Below are positions 35,415 through 47,222 of a stretch of DNA of 64,000 nucleotides, one piece after another. A model generated the notes under the pieces. The model saw nothing but the letters and a program-made list of their open reading frames with translations, searched no databases and was not told where the DNA came from. Both the position numbers and the translations under genes were made by a program. The stretch lies in the NCBI GenBank assembly GCA_020205615.1, contig CM035170.1:34782123-34846122 (forward strand), written 5' to 3'. Numbering within the stretch: position 1 is the stretch's first letter; every line of letters begins with the position of its first letter. The DNA comes from Panax quinquefolius. Lineage: Eukaryota > Streptophyta > Magnoliopsida > Apiales > Araliaceae.

Positions 35415-35419
35415 TAGGT

Positions 35420-36382
35420 GGTCGCTCTCCTTCCTTAACAATGGGTAATCGTGCCGACGCTCATCCATCATTGTTGAATCTCCTTTTCTTGAAATGTCCA
35501 CTCTTATTGTCTTGCCATGATTACCACCGGCGGTTACTATTTCGCATGTTTGATTCCTCCACGTTTGTTGTCACCGCTTTCGATGACTATTACCACCGGT
35601 ATTATCATTTTGCTTTTTTTCTCTTGGTTGGGTCGACTCGTTATCGCGCTCCAATAATCGAGCCCTATTTACAACATCCTAATACAAACACGCTTTATGA
35701 GAAATTAGATATTGATGTATCTCGGGTTTTAAACCTCTTAGAAACATCCACGCCATTCTCTCCTCATTATCAACCAAATGGGACGAACCGGGACAACTCA
35801 AAGAAACTTAGCTTCAGATCGCGACACGGGCCATATTGTTCGCTCCAACTTGATGAACTCTACCTCCTTCATGTGACGAATACTTTCGGAAAGTACTTGT
35901 CGTTGAATAGTTCTTGGAACTTCTCCCAAGACATCTTCAAAGGCGGGAGTTGAGTACGCTTTTACCGATTCCCACCAAAGAATCTGCCTCTCTCGCAACA
36001 TAAAGGTGGAAAAGGGAACCTTTTGCTTCTCAGAGCATCCCAAGACATCAAATATCTTGGTGATCTGCTTTATCCACGTCTCCGCCTTAAGTGGTTTTGG
36101 TTCTCCAATAAACTCTGGTGGTCCCAGCTCCCTGAACTGCTTAGCGGTGACCGTCCGAGAGTTGCCAGTGTTTCCACCTGCATTTTGGACACGAGTCTCT
36201 CTTGCCTGATGTTGTAAGAATTGCAGAAAGCTCCTAAACATTTCGTCGTTCGCCATTTGGTCGGTGTTGTTGTTCACCTGAGGATTATTGCCTTCCTGAT
36301 GCACATTATCCTAGGTGTTGATTTGTGGTGACTCAACGGTCTCCTGTGCTCCATTGCTATTCTCAACATTATCAGATGTCAT
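35420..36382 (-). pseudogene. gag: Element C gag, N-terminal part
   Basis: Minus-strand gag from ATG 36382 (MTSDNVENSNGAQETVES). One stop near 36311 precedes the open stretch 36304-35798, which holds the capsid-like text MFRSFLQFLQHQ, ELGPPEFIGEPKPLKAETWI, FSTFMLRERQILWWESVK. The frame is lost near 35800, and the rest up to 35420 is readable only in pieces. It continues across E at 27261. Gag would form the particle that packages element RNA. Confidence 0.82.
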
Positions 36383-36555
36383 TTTCAAACACTGCCACAA
36401 AACAAGGGTTAATTAACATGTCACATATTATCCCTATAATCCGTCTGACCAATTAAATACCAAATAAACTTAGGCATGTCATACTAGCGAAGGAATTACC
36501 CGTTTCTCCCCTCCTAGTTCTAGTCTCACATCTCAGCCAGGGATCATATCCGTAA

Positions 36556-36567
36556 GCATTGATACCA
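36556..36567 (-). other. Element C primer binding site
   Basis: Minus strand TGGTATCAATGC, one change from F's TGGTATCAAAGC. It lies 2 bp from the 5' LTR end at 36570. Confidence 0.85.
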
Positions 36568-36569
36568 AC

Positions 36570-38221
36570 TGTGACGCCCCAAAAATAGGTATACATCACC
36601 CATCTTGAGTCGCCAAATACATGGTACAAAATTCAAATACAACTTAATAATACAACTATCGTGTAAAATACGACAAAACATACACTGAGAGTTTTAATAC
36701 GAATATTGTCTTCAAGACAGTATTCAACTCAAAGGGAGTCCTCAATACATTTATTATCACACTATTTCATAGAATAGTTAGGACTACTAATGCTATCATC
36801 TAGACCGTCACTCCATTCCCCGACTAGTCCCTGCTACATTCTCATTTCCTGAAGAGAACAATGAAAGTAAAAGGGTGAGCTCAACTAGCCCAGTAAGAAA
36901 TATCATGACTAAGATAATGCAGAATAATTTATCGTTAGCCTTCAACAAAGTGTTAAACCGATAAAATATAACAAACATCAAGTTTAACAAAGAAATAAAC
37001 AAGCAATCCATTAGAAGAGTCAAGTAGAGCATAAAGTCTACTATCTTCTATGATTTAAAAGGTTTTTCATCACTTTTATCGCTGAGACTCAGCTTAAAAA
37101 ATAATCCACATCATTGAATCACCCCTGCACTACGGCCAATGATATTCTTTAGTATCACGACCACAAATTATCCATGCACTACAGGCCAAGGATATTCATG
37201 TATTCATTAATGGTCATGATCATGCCAACAACTGTCCATCAATGCACTACGGGCCAATGAGGACTTTTACCACATCATTTGTAACATTACGGTCATGATT
37301 ATACCGAATAATCCCTGGTCATAATCATACCAAGTCCATCTATGCACTACAAGCCACAGATGACTTTCAACATAATATAAACATGAGGATAACGACAATG
37401 ATATAAAAATTCAATAAAACAAGTTCAAGGATAAATTTTTAAAGACTTATAATTTAATTTATCCAGAATTCAATAACTTTCAAATTGTCAACATGATACT
37501 GCTTTGTGGAGTAAAATTCAAGAATAATAGTATATCAAAAATGATTTGGACCCAAAAGAAATCAATTTTTGTCATGAATAGTACCCCGAGTGAATAGTAA
37601 CTGAGTGAATAGTACCCGTGAATAGTGACTTCGGGAATAGTAATCCCGTGAATAGTACCCCGACATGAAAAAGTTAAAACTTATCAAGAATGCTCAGAAT
37701 TATATTTTCATGAAAATATACTGGATGAAGCGCAAATATCAAGGATATTCTACTAATTTCATGGAGTATAGATGCTAAAACTTCAACAAAATGAGTATAG
37801 AATTCGAAATCTGAAACGAAATATTATTACTTACATACTATAGAGTATGAAAGAAAATATTATTTCAAGCGAATATTGAACAAAAATAACATCTCTTACC
37901 TTGAAAAGAATACTATTCCAACTGGTATAGCAGAGATATTCTTGAAGAAAACTTATACTGTTTTCTACGCTCAAAGCTTTCTAAAACTCAAAAGAAATAT
38001 GCTCAATATTATAGAAGAATAATTCTCTGATTCTGGTGTGATTTTTAATTCTAACTAAGCATCCTATTTATAGGAGAATGGAAAGGATACTATTTGAATT
38101 TAGAAAATCACGGACTGCACAGTAAATATTCGACGAATGAATTCACGAACTAATTTCTGAAACATTTTATTTACTATGCACCACTATGCAATAAAATATT
38201 CAAATAAAACAAAAACTTTAA

Positions 38222-38297
<76 letters not shown>
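36570..38297 (-). repeat. Element C 5' LTR, truncated
   Basis: Matches 20918 to about 22660 of the 3' LTR, including the minus-strand TATA box (38065-38073) and the GTGAATAGTA repeats (37578-37663). Similarity stops in the AT run at 38226-38297. The missing U3 part should lie beyond element H, to the right of this window. Confidence 0.9.
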
Positions 38298-38299
<2 letters not shown>

Positions 38300-38373
38300 A
38301 AAGCAAATAAACGTTTGCAGATCAAGTTCAGGCTCAATCGAGGCATAACTCGATAATGATCCAATATAAAATA

Positions 38374-38442
<69 letters not shown>
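38226..38442. repeat. Two (AT)n runs with 78-bp spacer
   Basis: AT runs at about 38226-38297 and 38375-38442 flank a short unique spacer (AAAAGCAAATAAACGTTTGC...). Whether the spacer belongs to C, to H's LTR end, or to a small separate event is unclear. Confidence 0.9.
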
Positions 38443-38448
<6 letters not shown>

Positions 38449-38756
38449 AACCGAAATAAAACCACGGACCGAAGTCCAGGAAAACACACTCAACACGACT
38501 CTCAACGTGAATAATATTGTGTGCAAAGATGAAGAGAAAGACTTTAAAGTGTGTGAGAAGGCTTACAGTGGGCTGTCAAAGAAGACTTCTATATCTTTAA
38601 AGGGATGAACACTCGGCTCCCACCGGTACAAAATGTAACTATATGTGAGCTCACAAGTGTTTAAAATGAGAAAGCACTCAGTATAGGGTGAGTATAGAGC
38701 AAATTTGACATGGCTTCCTCGCCTTTTTCTCTTACAAAATGGCCACCCCAAGCCCT

Positions 38757-38766
38757 CTATTTATAG
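38757..38766 (-). promoter_or_regulatory. TATA box of element H LTR
   Basis: Minus strand CTATAAATAG in a CCCTCTATAAATAGAGGG palindrome, at the expected place near the 3' end of U3. Confidence 0.7.
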
Positions 38767-38924
38767 AGGGAGGAGCCGCAGGTGTACCTGCGACTAGACT
38801 GCAAAAATGCAGTGGCTACTACCAATTAAAAACGAAGCTTTGGTGCATTTTTCAAAATTTCAAGAAAACCCGGCCTTTTTGGCCCGAATTGCTTTTTAGC
38901 CCTACTACTAAGTGGCCCATGAAC

Positions 38925-39034
38925 TCTTTTCTTTTTTTTTATAAATAAAATGTTACTACTTGTGGGTTGTGAGGCTTGAACACAAGACTTGTAAGTAAAT
39001 AAATAAGAGTTCAAACCAACTGAGCTACAACAAC
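38925..39034 (-). repeat. tRNA-like (SINE-type) sequence in H LTR
   Basis: On the minus strand, A-box TAGCTCAGTTGG (39027-39016) and B-box GTGTTCAAGCC (38983-38973) are about 33 nt apart, as in tRNA-type pol III promoters. The region between does not fold as a normal anticodon arm. After the B-box comes CTCACAACCCAC and an A-rich tail (38940-38925). This fits a short tRNA-derived SINE or tRNA pseudogene; no TSD was identified. Confidence 0.55.
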
Positions 39035-39044
39035 TATTTTTTTT

Positions 39045-39800
39045 AATGCAATCTTCAATATATTTTAACTATAATTGAAAACTATAATTAAGATATGTAG
39101 TTAATGTAGGTAATTAATTAATAATAATAATTTATAATACTATTAAAATTTTAATTGATTGAGATATGTAATTAATGTAGGTAATTAATTAATCGTGTTT
39201 GTTTGTATTATTATTTATTATTAATTATTTTACTATTTTTAATATTTATTATTATTACTATTTCTAGTGTAGCAAAGAGTTTGCAAAAAAAAATAAAAAA
39301 AAAATTAAAGGGAGAATCCTCATGGTAGAATTTGGCCGGCCGCCACTCAGCCATGGGCTTCATAATTTCAGCCCACCAAAACCCGAGCATTTTTGCCCTA
39401 CCAACGCCGCCGCCTCCCCTCCCTGCTTTTCTGTGTTCACTGCGGCTAGGCCACAGATGTACCTCAGCCTAGTTGAAGTTGCCGGCTCATGCGGTCCCGT
39501 CGTCTCGAAGTACGTGCACGCATTCAATGAAATGTTCGCTTGAACTTTCAGAATTGCAATCCGGGCATCCGACTGAGGTATGTAAGACCTATTTCGGATC
39601 GCCGTTGTCGAGAGTTACACAATAACATGGGATTAGAGGTTGTACGAAGATGGGACCATGCCCTCCGGTCTTCAAGCTTCAAATTCTATCCGTTGTCCTG
39701 CGTAATAGTCACTTAAGATTGGACCTCCTTGGTTCTTGTGGGGCATTGCTGTGTAGAAATGTATGTATGAAATGTTAAGACGGTGCGATGTGGCATAAAG
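39045..39800. other. Unassigned part of H LTR U3
   Basis: 39045-39300 is AT-rich. 39330-39700 is markedly more G+C-rich and open on the plus strand for 73 codons (39322-39543), with no recognisable domain. I treat it as LTR sequence. Confidence 0.5.
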
Positions 39801-39819
39801 GTGGCAAGATGACGAATTT

Positions 39820-40137
39820 GCCCCTCACCGGGGTTATCGCGGTTTGGGCTGATAAAGTAGACGTTGCTCACGGTTATCTCTGAGATTGGATTGCTGCAAG
39901 TGTGGAATGTCCTTAGTGTCATCTCTGAGGTGTGCATGTCTTCCCAGTGTTATCTCCGAGACTTGTACTGAGTGCGTCGGTGTGAGTGCCAAGGTTGAAG
40001 CTGATTGCATTTAAAACAAGCATTTCCGGGGTTATCTCCGGTACTGCACTCCTTGTGGTTATCTCTAAGGTTGGTAACTGCTAATCCCAGTGTTGGGATG
40101 AGACTGAATATCTCAGGGTTATCTCCGAGATGGATCA
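39820..40137 (-). repeat. GGGTTATCTCCGAG repeats in H LTR
   Basis: At least six spaced copies of GGTTATCTC(C/T)GAG with variable text between. The series resumes after element F at 53847 and 53938, which shows that F split it. Confidence 0.85.
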
Positions 40138-42600
40138 TGTGACGCCCCCAAAATACGTATACATCACCCATTATGAGTCGCCAAATATATGGTACAGAAA
40201 CAAATACAACTTCAGTAATACAATTGTCGTGTAAAATACGACAACACATATACTGTGAGTTTGAATACAACTATTGTCTAATAGAGAGTATACAAACTGA
40301 AAAGGAGTCCTCATTACAATTATTGATACACTATTTTACAAAATAGTGAGGACTACTAAAACAACTATCTTGACTCATCACTCCATACCCCGGCTAGTTC
40401 CTGCTGAATTCTCTCCTTCTGAGAAGAACAATGGAACAAAAAGGAAAATGGTGAGCTCAACTAGCCCAACAAAGAATATATTATGACTAAGATAATATAC
40501 AAAAAATTATCATTAGTCTTCAACAGGGAAAAATCTGATAAAATATAATAGACAACAAGTTTTAGATCAACAACTGTAGCGGAAACAACAATCCATTAAA
40601 AGAGTCAAGTAGAGAAAGAATTCTACTATCTTCTAAGATTTAAAACTCCATCATCAATATTTTATCCCTGTAACATCAATCACTTTACATCTTGAATCAA
40701 ATATTCATCTTTGCACTATAGGCCAAAGATATTCATTTGTATCACCAGTTGGTCATGTTCATCTCAACACCTGTTCATCTTTGCACTACGGGCCAAAGAT
40801 ATTCATTAAGTAATCATTCATCTTTGCACTACAGGCCAAATATATTCAGCAATATCATCATTTAAGACTGAGGATGATGAAAATTATTTTAAAGAAAACG
40901 ACTCCAGTGAGATAAAAGAACAACTATTAGGGATTCGTAATATAGTTTATCCAAGATCAATAATACTTCATAATAACCAATTTTGAAGCAGAATTCAAAA
41001 ATAAAGATCAAAACATGGATACAATCAAAGATAGTAACCATAATAGACTTCTTGGACAAAAAAAAGAAATTTTCATTTTTCGGTGAATAGTGTTGAATTC
41101 GTGAATAGTGCGTATACGTGAATAGTAACCCCGACACAAAAAGGTAGAAATTCCACAATAAAATACATACCAATATTTCAGTATAATGATATTGAAAGAA
41201 TAACATCATTTAGGAAGAAAATAACATCCCTTACCTCAAAATAACGGTACATTTGATCGAAATATCAGATATAAATTCGAAGGAAGCTTGTACCGAACAA
41301 CAACTCTCAAAGTATCTAAATACTCACAAAAATACGCTCGATAATCTAGAGAGAAAGAAAACTTGTTTCTGGTGTGATTTTCAATTCTAACCTAAGCGTC
41401 TATTTATAGGAAAATGTTAGAACGCCATATGAGACTAAAATAATAAAATAATATTATTTCTTTTCTTCCATTCTACGCACACCTCAATCAAAGCCAGCCA
41501 TCTTTGAAGAAAAATAGCAGCCCACATGTATTCAACACCAACAAAAAGTGGGTCCCACCCATAATTTAATAAAAAATATTTTATTTTCTGAAACTTTAGT
41601 AATTCATAGAAAATAGCCCGCTTATCAGAAAAAAAACGAATTTTATGTCCATTCCGCACGAAATCAAATTCTCTACAACTTTGTAGCTTTGAGTTTTTCC
41701 AAATTTCAAACAAAAAATATCCGAAATCCACAAACGGATGATTTTTAATACCTCCATTCCGACAAAATACTGATAAAACACCTCAGCATTAATTCCTTCA
41801 TTTATAACCACATAAAATAAATAAATCCATCATTTATATCCACATCAAATAAGTATTTTCTTATCATATAAATCAATAATTAATTATTCACAAATAATAT
41901 TACAGAATCACAACTATGACAACCAGGCCGTTCCCAAGAAAGATGAGGCTTTTCGATAAGGATTTCTCCTTCATGGCGCAATGATTAGGTGACCAAACCT
42001 CTCCTCGATGTAACTTTCTAGACATTGCCAATAATGCTATCTAATAATATTATTCAAATAATATGAATTATTGATCCGATAATGGAAAATATCGCAAAGA
42101 CAATTATTGAAACAGCAATAATATAAAATATCAACCCAGTAATTATTGAATCAACAAAATAAGATATTGAATAGTAATTATTGTAAAAATTATTGAGTAG
42201 TGCCTTCTTACGTAAGAATCAATAATTCAACAATACTGCGTAATACCGCAGCTATCGCGGCAACCAATATGCCAGACATCGTATTTTAACCACCAGGTAT
42301 TCCAATAGTATTAATGATAACAATTACGTCGTTATTTATAATACTCAAACTTTGTCGTTTTCTTCATCCGATAGTTATTCTGTTATGGGGCCCATAAATG
42401 GTCACTACTGGCCGTCATTTAATATTCCCAAGCGTAAAGAATATTCCACGACCAAACAAATTTTTTATAACCACTTGCTTATTTTACAAAATTTGCACAT
42501 TTCACCCATAACCAAAGTATTATATCAAATTATCACCTTATTATTCACAATAATAAATTTAGGAAATTCGATTTTATTTATAATAAGTTGTCGTCTTACA
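40138..42600 (-). repeat. Element F 3' LTR (2463 bp)
   Basis: Minus strand from TGTAAGACGACAAC (42600) to GGGGGCGTCACA (40138). TATA box CTATAAATA at 41401-41409 (minus). TTTGCACTACGGGCC repeats (40710-40850) and the GGGCTAGTTGAGCTCAC motif (about 40451-40470) lie in the transcribed part. Confidence 0.95.
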
Positions 42601-42620
42601 ACCTCCCCTCCTTATGAAAT
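42601..42620 (-). other. Element F polypurine tract
   Basis: Minus strand TTTCATAAGGAGGGGAGGT directly before the LTR start. Confidence 0.85.
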
Positions 42621-42686
42621 TTCGTCCTCGAAATTGACGTACATACCTTGTGTTTCGAAAAGGTGAGGATACCTCGCTTTCATTTC

Positions 42687-43082
42687 TTATTCCAACTCCC
42701 AGGTCATTTCTTCAATAGCATGGTTTCTCCACAACACCTTAACTTGTGGTATAACCTTGGTGCGTAGGACATGCTCTTTCCTATCCAAGATCTTAACAAG
42801 TACCTCCTCGTACGTTAAATCTTTAGTTATCTCGTCTGGTTCTAACTCAATAATGTGGTTCGGGTCTTTCACATATTTATGAAGCATAGATTTGTGAAAA
42901 ATATTATGAACACGAGACATGCTTGGAGGTAATGAAAGTTTATAGGCCACATTTCCTATTCGGTCAAGAATCTCAAATGGACTAACAAATATTGGATTAA
43001 GCTTTCCCCTCTTCCCAAATTTTGTAACTCCCTTCCATGGAGCAATACGTAATAATACAAGATCCCCAATATTAAATTCCAC
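42687..43082 (-). CDS. pol: Element F integrase C-terminus and chromodomain
   Basis: Open frame of 131 codons: KRGKLNPIFVSPFEILDRI, HNIFHKSMLHKY and the chromodomain-like ending VKVLWRNHAIEEMTWELE. A stop comes about a dozen codons before the natural end that elements A and C show. It is nearly colinear with C's 23630-24073. Confidence 0.88.
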   Translation of the reverse strand: MEFNIGDLVLLRIAPWKGVTKFGKRGKLNPIFVSPFEILDRIGNVAYKLSLPPSMSRVHNIFHKSMLHKYVKDPNHIIELEPDEITKDLTYEEVLVKILDRKEHVLRTKVIPQVKVLWRNHAIEEMTWELE

Positions 43083-43121
43083 GTCTTTTCGATGAAGACC
43101 AGCATAACTCTTTTGTCGATC

Positions 43122-43313
43122 CTATGCCATTTGTATACGTTGTCGAATCATTTGGATCTTTTCTGTTGTCATGCATACCAATTCTGGTCCCAACAACGTT
43201 GCTTCTCCCACCTCATCCCAGCATACTGGAGAGCGACATTTTCGGCCATACAATGCTTCAAATGGAGCCACACCTATACTCGCTTGATAATTGTTGTTAT
43301 TAGAGAATTCCAC
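43122..43313 (-). pseudogene. pol: Element F integrase, segment after core
   Basis: Short frame with [40 protein letters not shown] and [20 protein letters not shown]. It belongs between the integrase core and the chromodomain, cut off on both sides by stops. Confidence 0.8.
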
Positions 43314-43331
43314 TAATGGTAGGTACTTATC

Positions 43332-44033
43332 CTAACTCCCTTTGAAATCTAGGACATAGAGTCTTAATAGATCTTCAAGAGTTTGAATAGTCCTCTCTGA
43401 TTTCCCGTCCATTTGAGGATGGTATGCTGAACTGAATCGTAAATCCGTGCCCATAGCTTTCTGCAAGCTAACCCAAAATCGTGAAGTGAATCTTGGGTCA
43501 CGATCCAAAACTATGGATACTGGCATGCCATGCAATCTCACAATCTCATTCACGTATATATTAGCAACACGTTCAAGGGAATAAGTCTCCCGTATAGGCA
43601 AGAAATGGGCAGACTTGGTTAATCTATCAACAATAACCCAAATCGCATCTACGCCTTGAGAAACCTTGGGAAGACCCGTAACGAAATCCATAGTAATGTG
43701 TTCCCACTTCCATTTTGGAATCTCAAGTGGTTGCAATGGACCCTTTGGCACTTGATGCTCCGCATTTTCACATTGACAAGTTAAACACCTCGAGATAAAC
43801 TCCGCGATCTCTCTCTTCATATTGTTCCACCAAAATGTATGTCGAAGATCATGATACATTTTGGTACTCCCAGGATGGATTGCAAACGGTGTGTTGTGTG
43901 CCTCCATCATGATTCTATACTTCAAGTCAGAATTGTTAGGAACACAAAGTCTGGAGTTGACTTGAAATATTCCTTTTTCATCAATTCTTGCTTCTGGAAT
44001 AGCACCTTCTTGCACTTTCTTCTTCATACGCAT
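43332..44033 (-). CDS. pol: Element F integrase zinc finger and catalytic core
   Basis: Open frame of 233 codons: [18 protein letters not shown] and CLTCQCENAEHQ (HHCC finger), then [18 protein letters not shown] (first Asp), [33 protein letters not shown] (second Asp) and DGKSERTIQTLEDLLRL (Glu). All catalytic residues are kept. It would insert the DNA copy into the genome. The frame ends at LDFKGS, where related copies continue with W. Confidence 0.9.
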   Translation of the reverse strand: MRMKKKVQEGAIPEARIDEKGIFQVNSRLCVPNNSDLKYRIMMEAHNTPFAIHPGSTKMYHDLRHTFWWNNMKREIAEFISRCLTCQCENAEHQVPKGPLQPLEIPKWKWEHITMDFVTGLPKVSQGVDAIWVIVDRLTKSAHFLPIRETYSLERVANIYVNEIVRLHGMPVSIVLDRDPRFTSRFWVSLQKAMGTDLRFSSAYHPQMDGKSERTIQTLEDLLRLYVLDFKGS

Positions 44034-44229
44034 CAGCTCTATGTCCGTAGCTTGAGCAACTTAAACATTATCGATTAAAGTCGGTTCTACTCGTATGTTT
44101 GATATCATCACGTGGGTACTTGGAGCCTTTACCTCTATCTCCATCCTTTGCAAGTCATACAAAATGGACCTTTGTGTTAACAACATTGCACTCGCATTCG
44201 CATATGATCTTCTCGCTTCAATGCGTCGC

Positions 44230-45297
44230 CTACCACGCTTGCTTTTCCAGATATATATTGATGGTGTGATCGTAATCTTTCAACAGCTTGAGCCAACGTC
44301 GTTTTCGCATGTTGAGTTCCTTTTGGGTGAAGAAATATTTGAGGCTTTTATGATCTGTATAGATCTCCACTTTCTCCCCATACAGGTAGTGTCTCCAGAT
44401 CTTTAATGCGAAAACGACTGCTTCCAATTCCAAATCATGAGTAGGATAATTCCTCTCATATTCTTTGAGTTGTCGCGAGGCATAGGCTATGACTTTCCCA
44501 TGTTGCATGAGAACACATCCTAACCCTTTGCCTAAAGTATCGCTGTAGATAACAAATCCATCCGAACCAGATGATATTGTCAGAACAGGTGCCGAAATGA
44601 GTCTCCTCTTGAGTTCTTGAAAACTCATCTCACAATCCTCGCTCCAATCGAATTTTATATCTTTACGAGTCAACTGAGTTAACAGAGTAGCGATTCGAGA
44701 AAATCCTTCCACGAATCTCCGATAATAACCAGCTAAGCCCAAAAAACTACGTACTTCAGTCACCGACTTCGGTTGCTCCCAACTTTGTATTGCTTCAATT
44801 TTCACCGGGTCGACAGATACTCCATGTTTTGACACCACGTGCCCAAGGAATTCTACTTCCTCAAGCCAGAACTCGCATTTCTTCAGCTTGGCATATAGCT
44901 TGTTATTACGAAGCCTTTGCAGTACCAGCTTCAAATGGCGTTCATGATCTTCACGGCTTTTGGAATATATGAGGATGTCATCAATAAAGACAACAACGAA
45001 CTGATCCAAATATTCTTTGAACACACGGTTCATCATATCCATAAAAGCAGCAGGAGCATTAGTCAATCCAAAAGACATGACTAAGAATTCATAATGCCCG
45101 TACCAAGTTCTGAAAGCAGTCTTCGGAATATCCTCGCTTTTAATCTTCAAATGATGATATCCGTAATCGAAGATCGATCTTTGAAAATAATTGTGCTCCT
45201 TTACAATCGGGTCAAATAGGTCATCAATGCGAGGTAATAGATACCTATTCTTGATGGTGACATGGTTCAATTCTCGGTAGTCAATACAAAGTCGCAT
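44230..45297 (-). CDS. pol: Element F reverse transcriptase and RNase H
   Basis: Open frame of 355 codons: [39 protein letters not shown], catalytic FIDD in [48 protein letters not shown], RNase [17 protein letters not shown] (Asp present) and [16 protein letters not shown] local scramble around 45170-45215 replaces part of the [12 protein letters not shown] block. The end is frameshifted near 44250, before the usual NVVADALSR. Confidence 0.9.
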   Translation of the reverse strand: MRLCIDYRELNHVTIKNRYLLPRIDDLFDPIVKEHNYFQRSIFDYGYHHLKIKSEDIPKTAFRTWYGHYEFLVMSFGLTNAPAAFMDMMNRVFKEYLDQFVVVFIDDILIYSKSREDHERHLKLVLQRLRNNKLYAKLKKCEFWLEEVEFLGHVVSKHGVSVDPVKIEAIQSWEQPKSVTEVRSFLGLAGYYRRFVEGFSRIATLLTQLTRKDIKFDWSEDCEMSFQELKRRLISAPVLTISSGSDGFVIYSDTLGKGLGCVLMQHGKVIAYASRQLKEYERNYPTHDLELEAVVFALKIWRHYLYGEKVEIYTDHKSLKYFFTQKELNMRKRRWLKLLKDYDHTINIYLEKQAW

Positions 45298-45424
45298 ACT
45301 CCCGTCTTTCTTCTTTACTAATAAAACAGGAGCACCCCCAAGGAGATGTACTATGACAAATAAAACTGATGTCCAACAACTCCTGTAGTTGGACCTTTAA
45401 CTCCTGAAGTTCAATAGGAGCCAT

Positions 45425-46213
45425 TCAATATGGGATTTTAGAAATGGGCTTTGTACCAGGTTCAAGATCAATAAAGAATTCAACTTCACGTTCTGGGGGT
45501 AGGCTGAGAAGTTCTTCAGGAAATACGTCAGGAAATTCACTAACAACAGAAATATTATTCAAATCTGACGTGTTTTTGTTCAATTCCGTGACATGGGCTA
45601 AGAAAGCTTGACATCCATTTTTCAATAAACGAATAGCTTTATGGCTTGATATGACAGTGATTGACTTTAATGATTTGGTTGTTTGAATTCGCATAATTGG
45701 TTGGTTAGGAATATAAAAACTAACAACCTTACGAAAACAATCAATTTTAGCATGATGCGTGGTTATCCAATCAATCCCTAAAATCACATCAAATGTAAGA
45801 ATTTTCAACGAAATAAGATCGGCAGGTAATGTTATGGTTCCAACTTGAATCAAGCAAGATTTATAAACAATAGATGTAATGAAAGTTTCTCCTAATGGAG
45901 TCTCAACAGATAAGTCAAGGTCTAATTTCTCCGGAGTCAAGTTTAAACGTTGAGCACAAGCAGGAGAGATAAAACAATGGGTAGAACCGGTATCTAATAA
46001 GGTATAAACTTTGAAAGAGTTTATGATTAGCTTACCCGTGATCACCTCGTTTGGGTTCCTCGTATTTTGGGCAGTCATGACAAATGCCCTTCCCGGAACC
46101 ACCGACTTTGACTTGTATGGGACAGCCTTTGAAGTCACCATCCTCGTTGAACTTGGATTCGCAACTAGACAATCTCTAGCTATATGACCTTCCTTTCCAT
46201 AGTTATAACACAC
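45425..46213 (-). CDS. pol: Element F second zinc knuckle, protease and RT linker
   Basis: Open frame of 262 codons. It starts in the second zinc knuckle ([14 protein letters not shown], second Cys replaced by Tyr). The protease follows, with active site [15 protein letters not shown] and [19 protein letters not shown], then [20 protein letters not shown] leading into RT. Between 45425 and 45297 a frameshift near an extra C (45333-45340) breaks the RT N-terminus. Confidence 0.9.
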   Translation of the reverse strand: MCYNYGKEGHIARDCLVANPSSTRMVTSKAVPYKSKSVVPGRAFVMTAQNTRNPNEVITGKLIINSFKVYTLLDTGSTHCFISPACAQRLNLTPEKLDLDLSVETPLGETFITSIVYKSCLIQVGTITLPADLISLKILTFDVILGIDWITTHHAKIDCFRKVVSFYIPNQPIMRIQTTKSLKSITVISSHKAIRLLKNGCQAFLAHVTELNKNTSDLNNISVVSEFPDVFPEELLSLPPEREVEFFIDLEPGTKPISKIPY

Positions 46214-47222
46214 CTTGGATTGTTGTGGGCAGTTTGGGCTGATGTGTCCCTCTTTCCCGCATTTGTAACAAACGACCGGTGCTCGTTCTTCTCCCCTAGA
46301 AACAGTTGATATTTGTTCTGACGTCTTTACGTTGTCATTGTTGTTCCTTCTCTTCTTGAAATCTCCTCCCGACTCGCTCCTTCTATTATCACGACCATGA
46401 TTACCACTAGAGTGGTTACCGCTTTTGTCCGAATGTTTTCCTCCCTGCTGGTTTTCATTGCTCCGATGACTGTCGCCTTAAACATACTCATTATCTAGCT
46501 CTAATAATTGAGCCCTGTTTACAACATCTGAATATAAATAAAATTTATGAGAGATAAGATATTGCCGAATCTCGGGTTTTAGACCTCTCAGAAACATCCT
46601 CGTCATTCATTCCTCATTCTCGACCAAATGAGGTGCAAACTCGATAACTCTCTGAACTTCGCCTCGATCGACACCGCTATGTTGTTTTGTTCCATCGATA
46701 AACTCTACCTCCTTCATATGATTTAATACTTTCGTGAAAGTACTTGTTATTAAACAGCTCAAATGTTTCCCAAGACATGTTGAGTCAAGTCGGCAGTCAA
46801 GTACGCTTCACAGGCTCCCATCAGTAGTCTGCCTCACCGCGGAACATAAAGGTGGCGAATGAAACCTTCTATTCCTCCGTGCATCCCAAGACATCGAATA
46901 TCTTGGTAATTTGCTTGACCCACGTTTCCACCTTGATCGGATCCGGCTTTCCAATAAATTATGGTGGTCCCAACTCCTTGAACTGCTTGACTGTGACAAG
47001 CCACGCATTGCTATCATTTCCACCCGTATTTTGTGCACGAGTCTCCCTCGTCTGGTTTTGCATAAACTGCAAAAAGCTCCTAAACATCCAATCATTCATC
47101 ATTTGTTCGGTAGTGTTGCTTACAGGAGGAATATTGCCTTCCTGTTGCACGTTCCCCTGGGTGGTGATTAAAGGTGTCTCCACGGTCTGATTCACTTCAT
47201 TGTTAATATTTGCAGCCGCCAT
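46214..47222 (-). pseudogene. gag: Element F gag
   Basis: Gag starts at ATG 47222 (MAAANINNEVNQTVETPL) and is open to about 46959 (MFRSFLQFMQNQTRETRAQN). It then continues in shifted frames through the capsid to a Ser/Arg/Asn-rich hinge (46300-46480) and a complete first zinc knuckle [14 protein letters not shown] (about 46230-46271). N-terminal text is colinear with element C gag. Several frame changes between 46960 and 46500 destroy the capsid. Confidence 0.8.

Larger units (their letters stand above)
27262..35419 (+). mobile_element. Element E: pol-less LTR retrotransposon inserted in C gag
   Basis: 5' LTR 27267-29712, interior 29713-33000, 3' LTR 33001-35414, flanked by the duplicated target TAGGT (27262-27266 and 35415-35419). 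Removing it rejoins the gag of element C. The LTRs are related to those of C, F and G but carry their own tandem repeats. The interior has only gag and protease traces plus a piece that looks like another LTR, so E must have moved with borrowed enzymes. Confidence 0.93.
20918..38297 (-). mobile_element. Element C: Ty3/gypsy Tekay-like, minus strand, carries E and is hit by H
   Basis: 3' LTR 20918-23596; pol on the minus strand 23630-27127; gag split by element E (27262-35419) with its N-terminal half at 35420-36382; primer site 36556-36567; 5' LTR from 36570, cut off in an (AT)n run near 38226-38297 where element H follows. Several stops and frameshifts make it defective. The right-hand TSD is not visible; the five bases before the left LTR are GAGAA. 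Confidence 0.9.
38443..40137 (-). repeat. Element H 3' LTR, left part
   Basis: On the minus strand this is the U3 end, R and U5. The proposed outer end is TGTACAAACCG (38443), facing the other end TGTAGACACTC at 54023; total length without F is about 1.9 kb. A TATA box at 38757-38766 leaves about 320 bp of R/U5. The outer end is less certain because of the AT runs beside it. Confidence 0.65.

Noticed and set aside
35441..35953. 170-codon plus-strand ORF
   Set aside because: It begins in the target region of E and runs antisense through element C gag; a shadow frame.
38950..39034. Functional tRNA gene
   Set aside because: A- and B-boxes are good, but the anticodon arm and acceptor pairing are not convincing; better seen as SINE-like or pseudogene.
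39322..39543. 73-codon plus-strand ORF in G+C-rich sequence
   Set aside because: No recognisable domain, inside the proposed LTR of H, and G+C-rich DNA gives longer chance ORFs.
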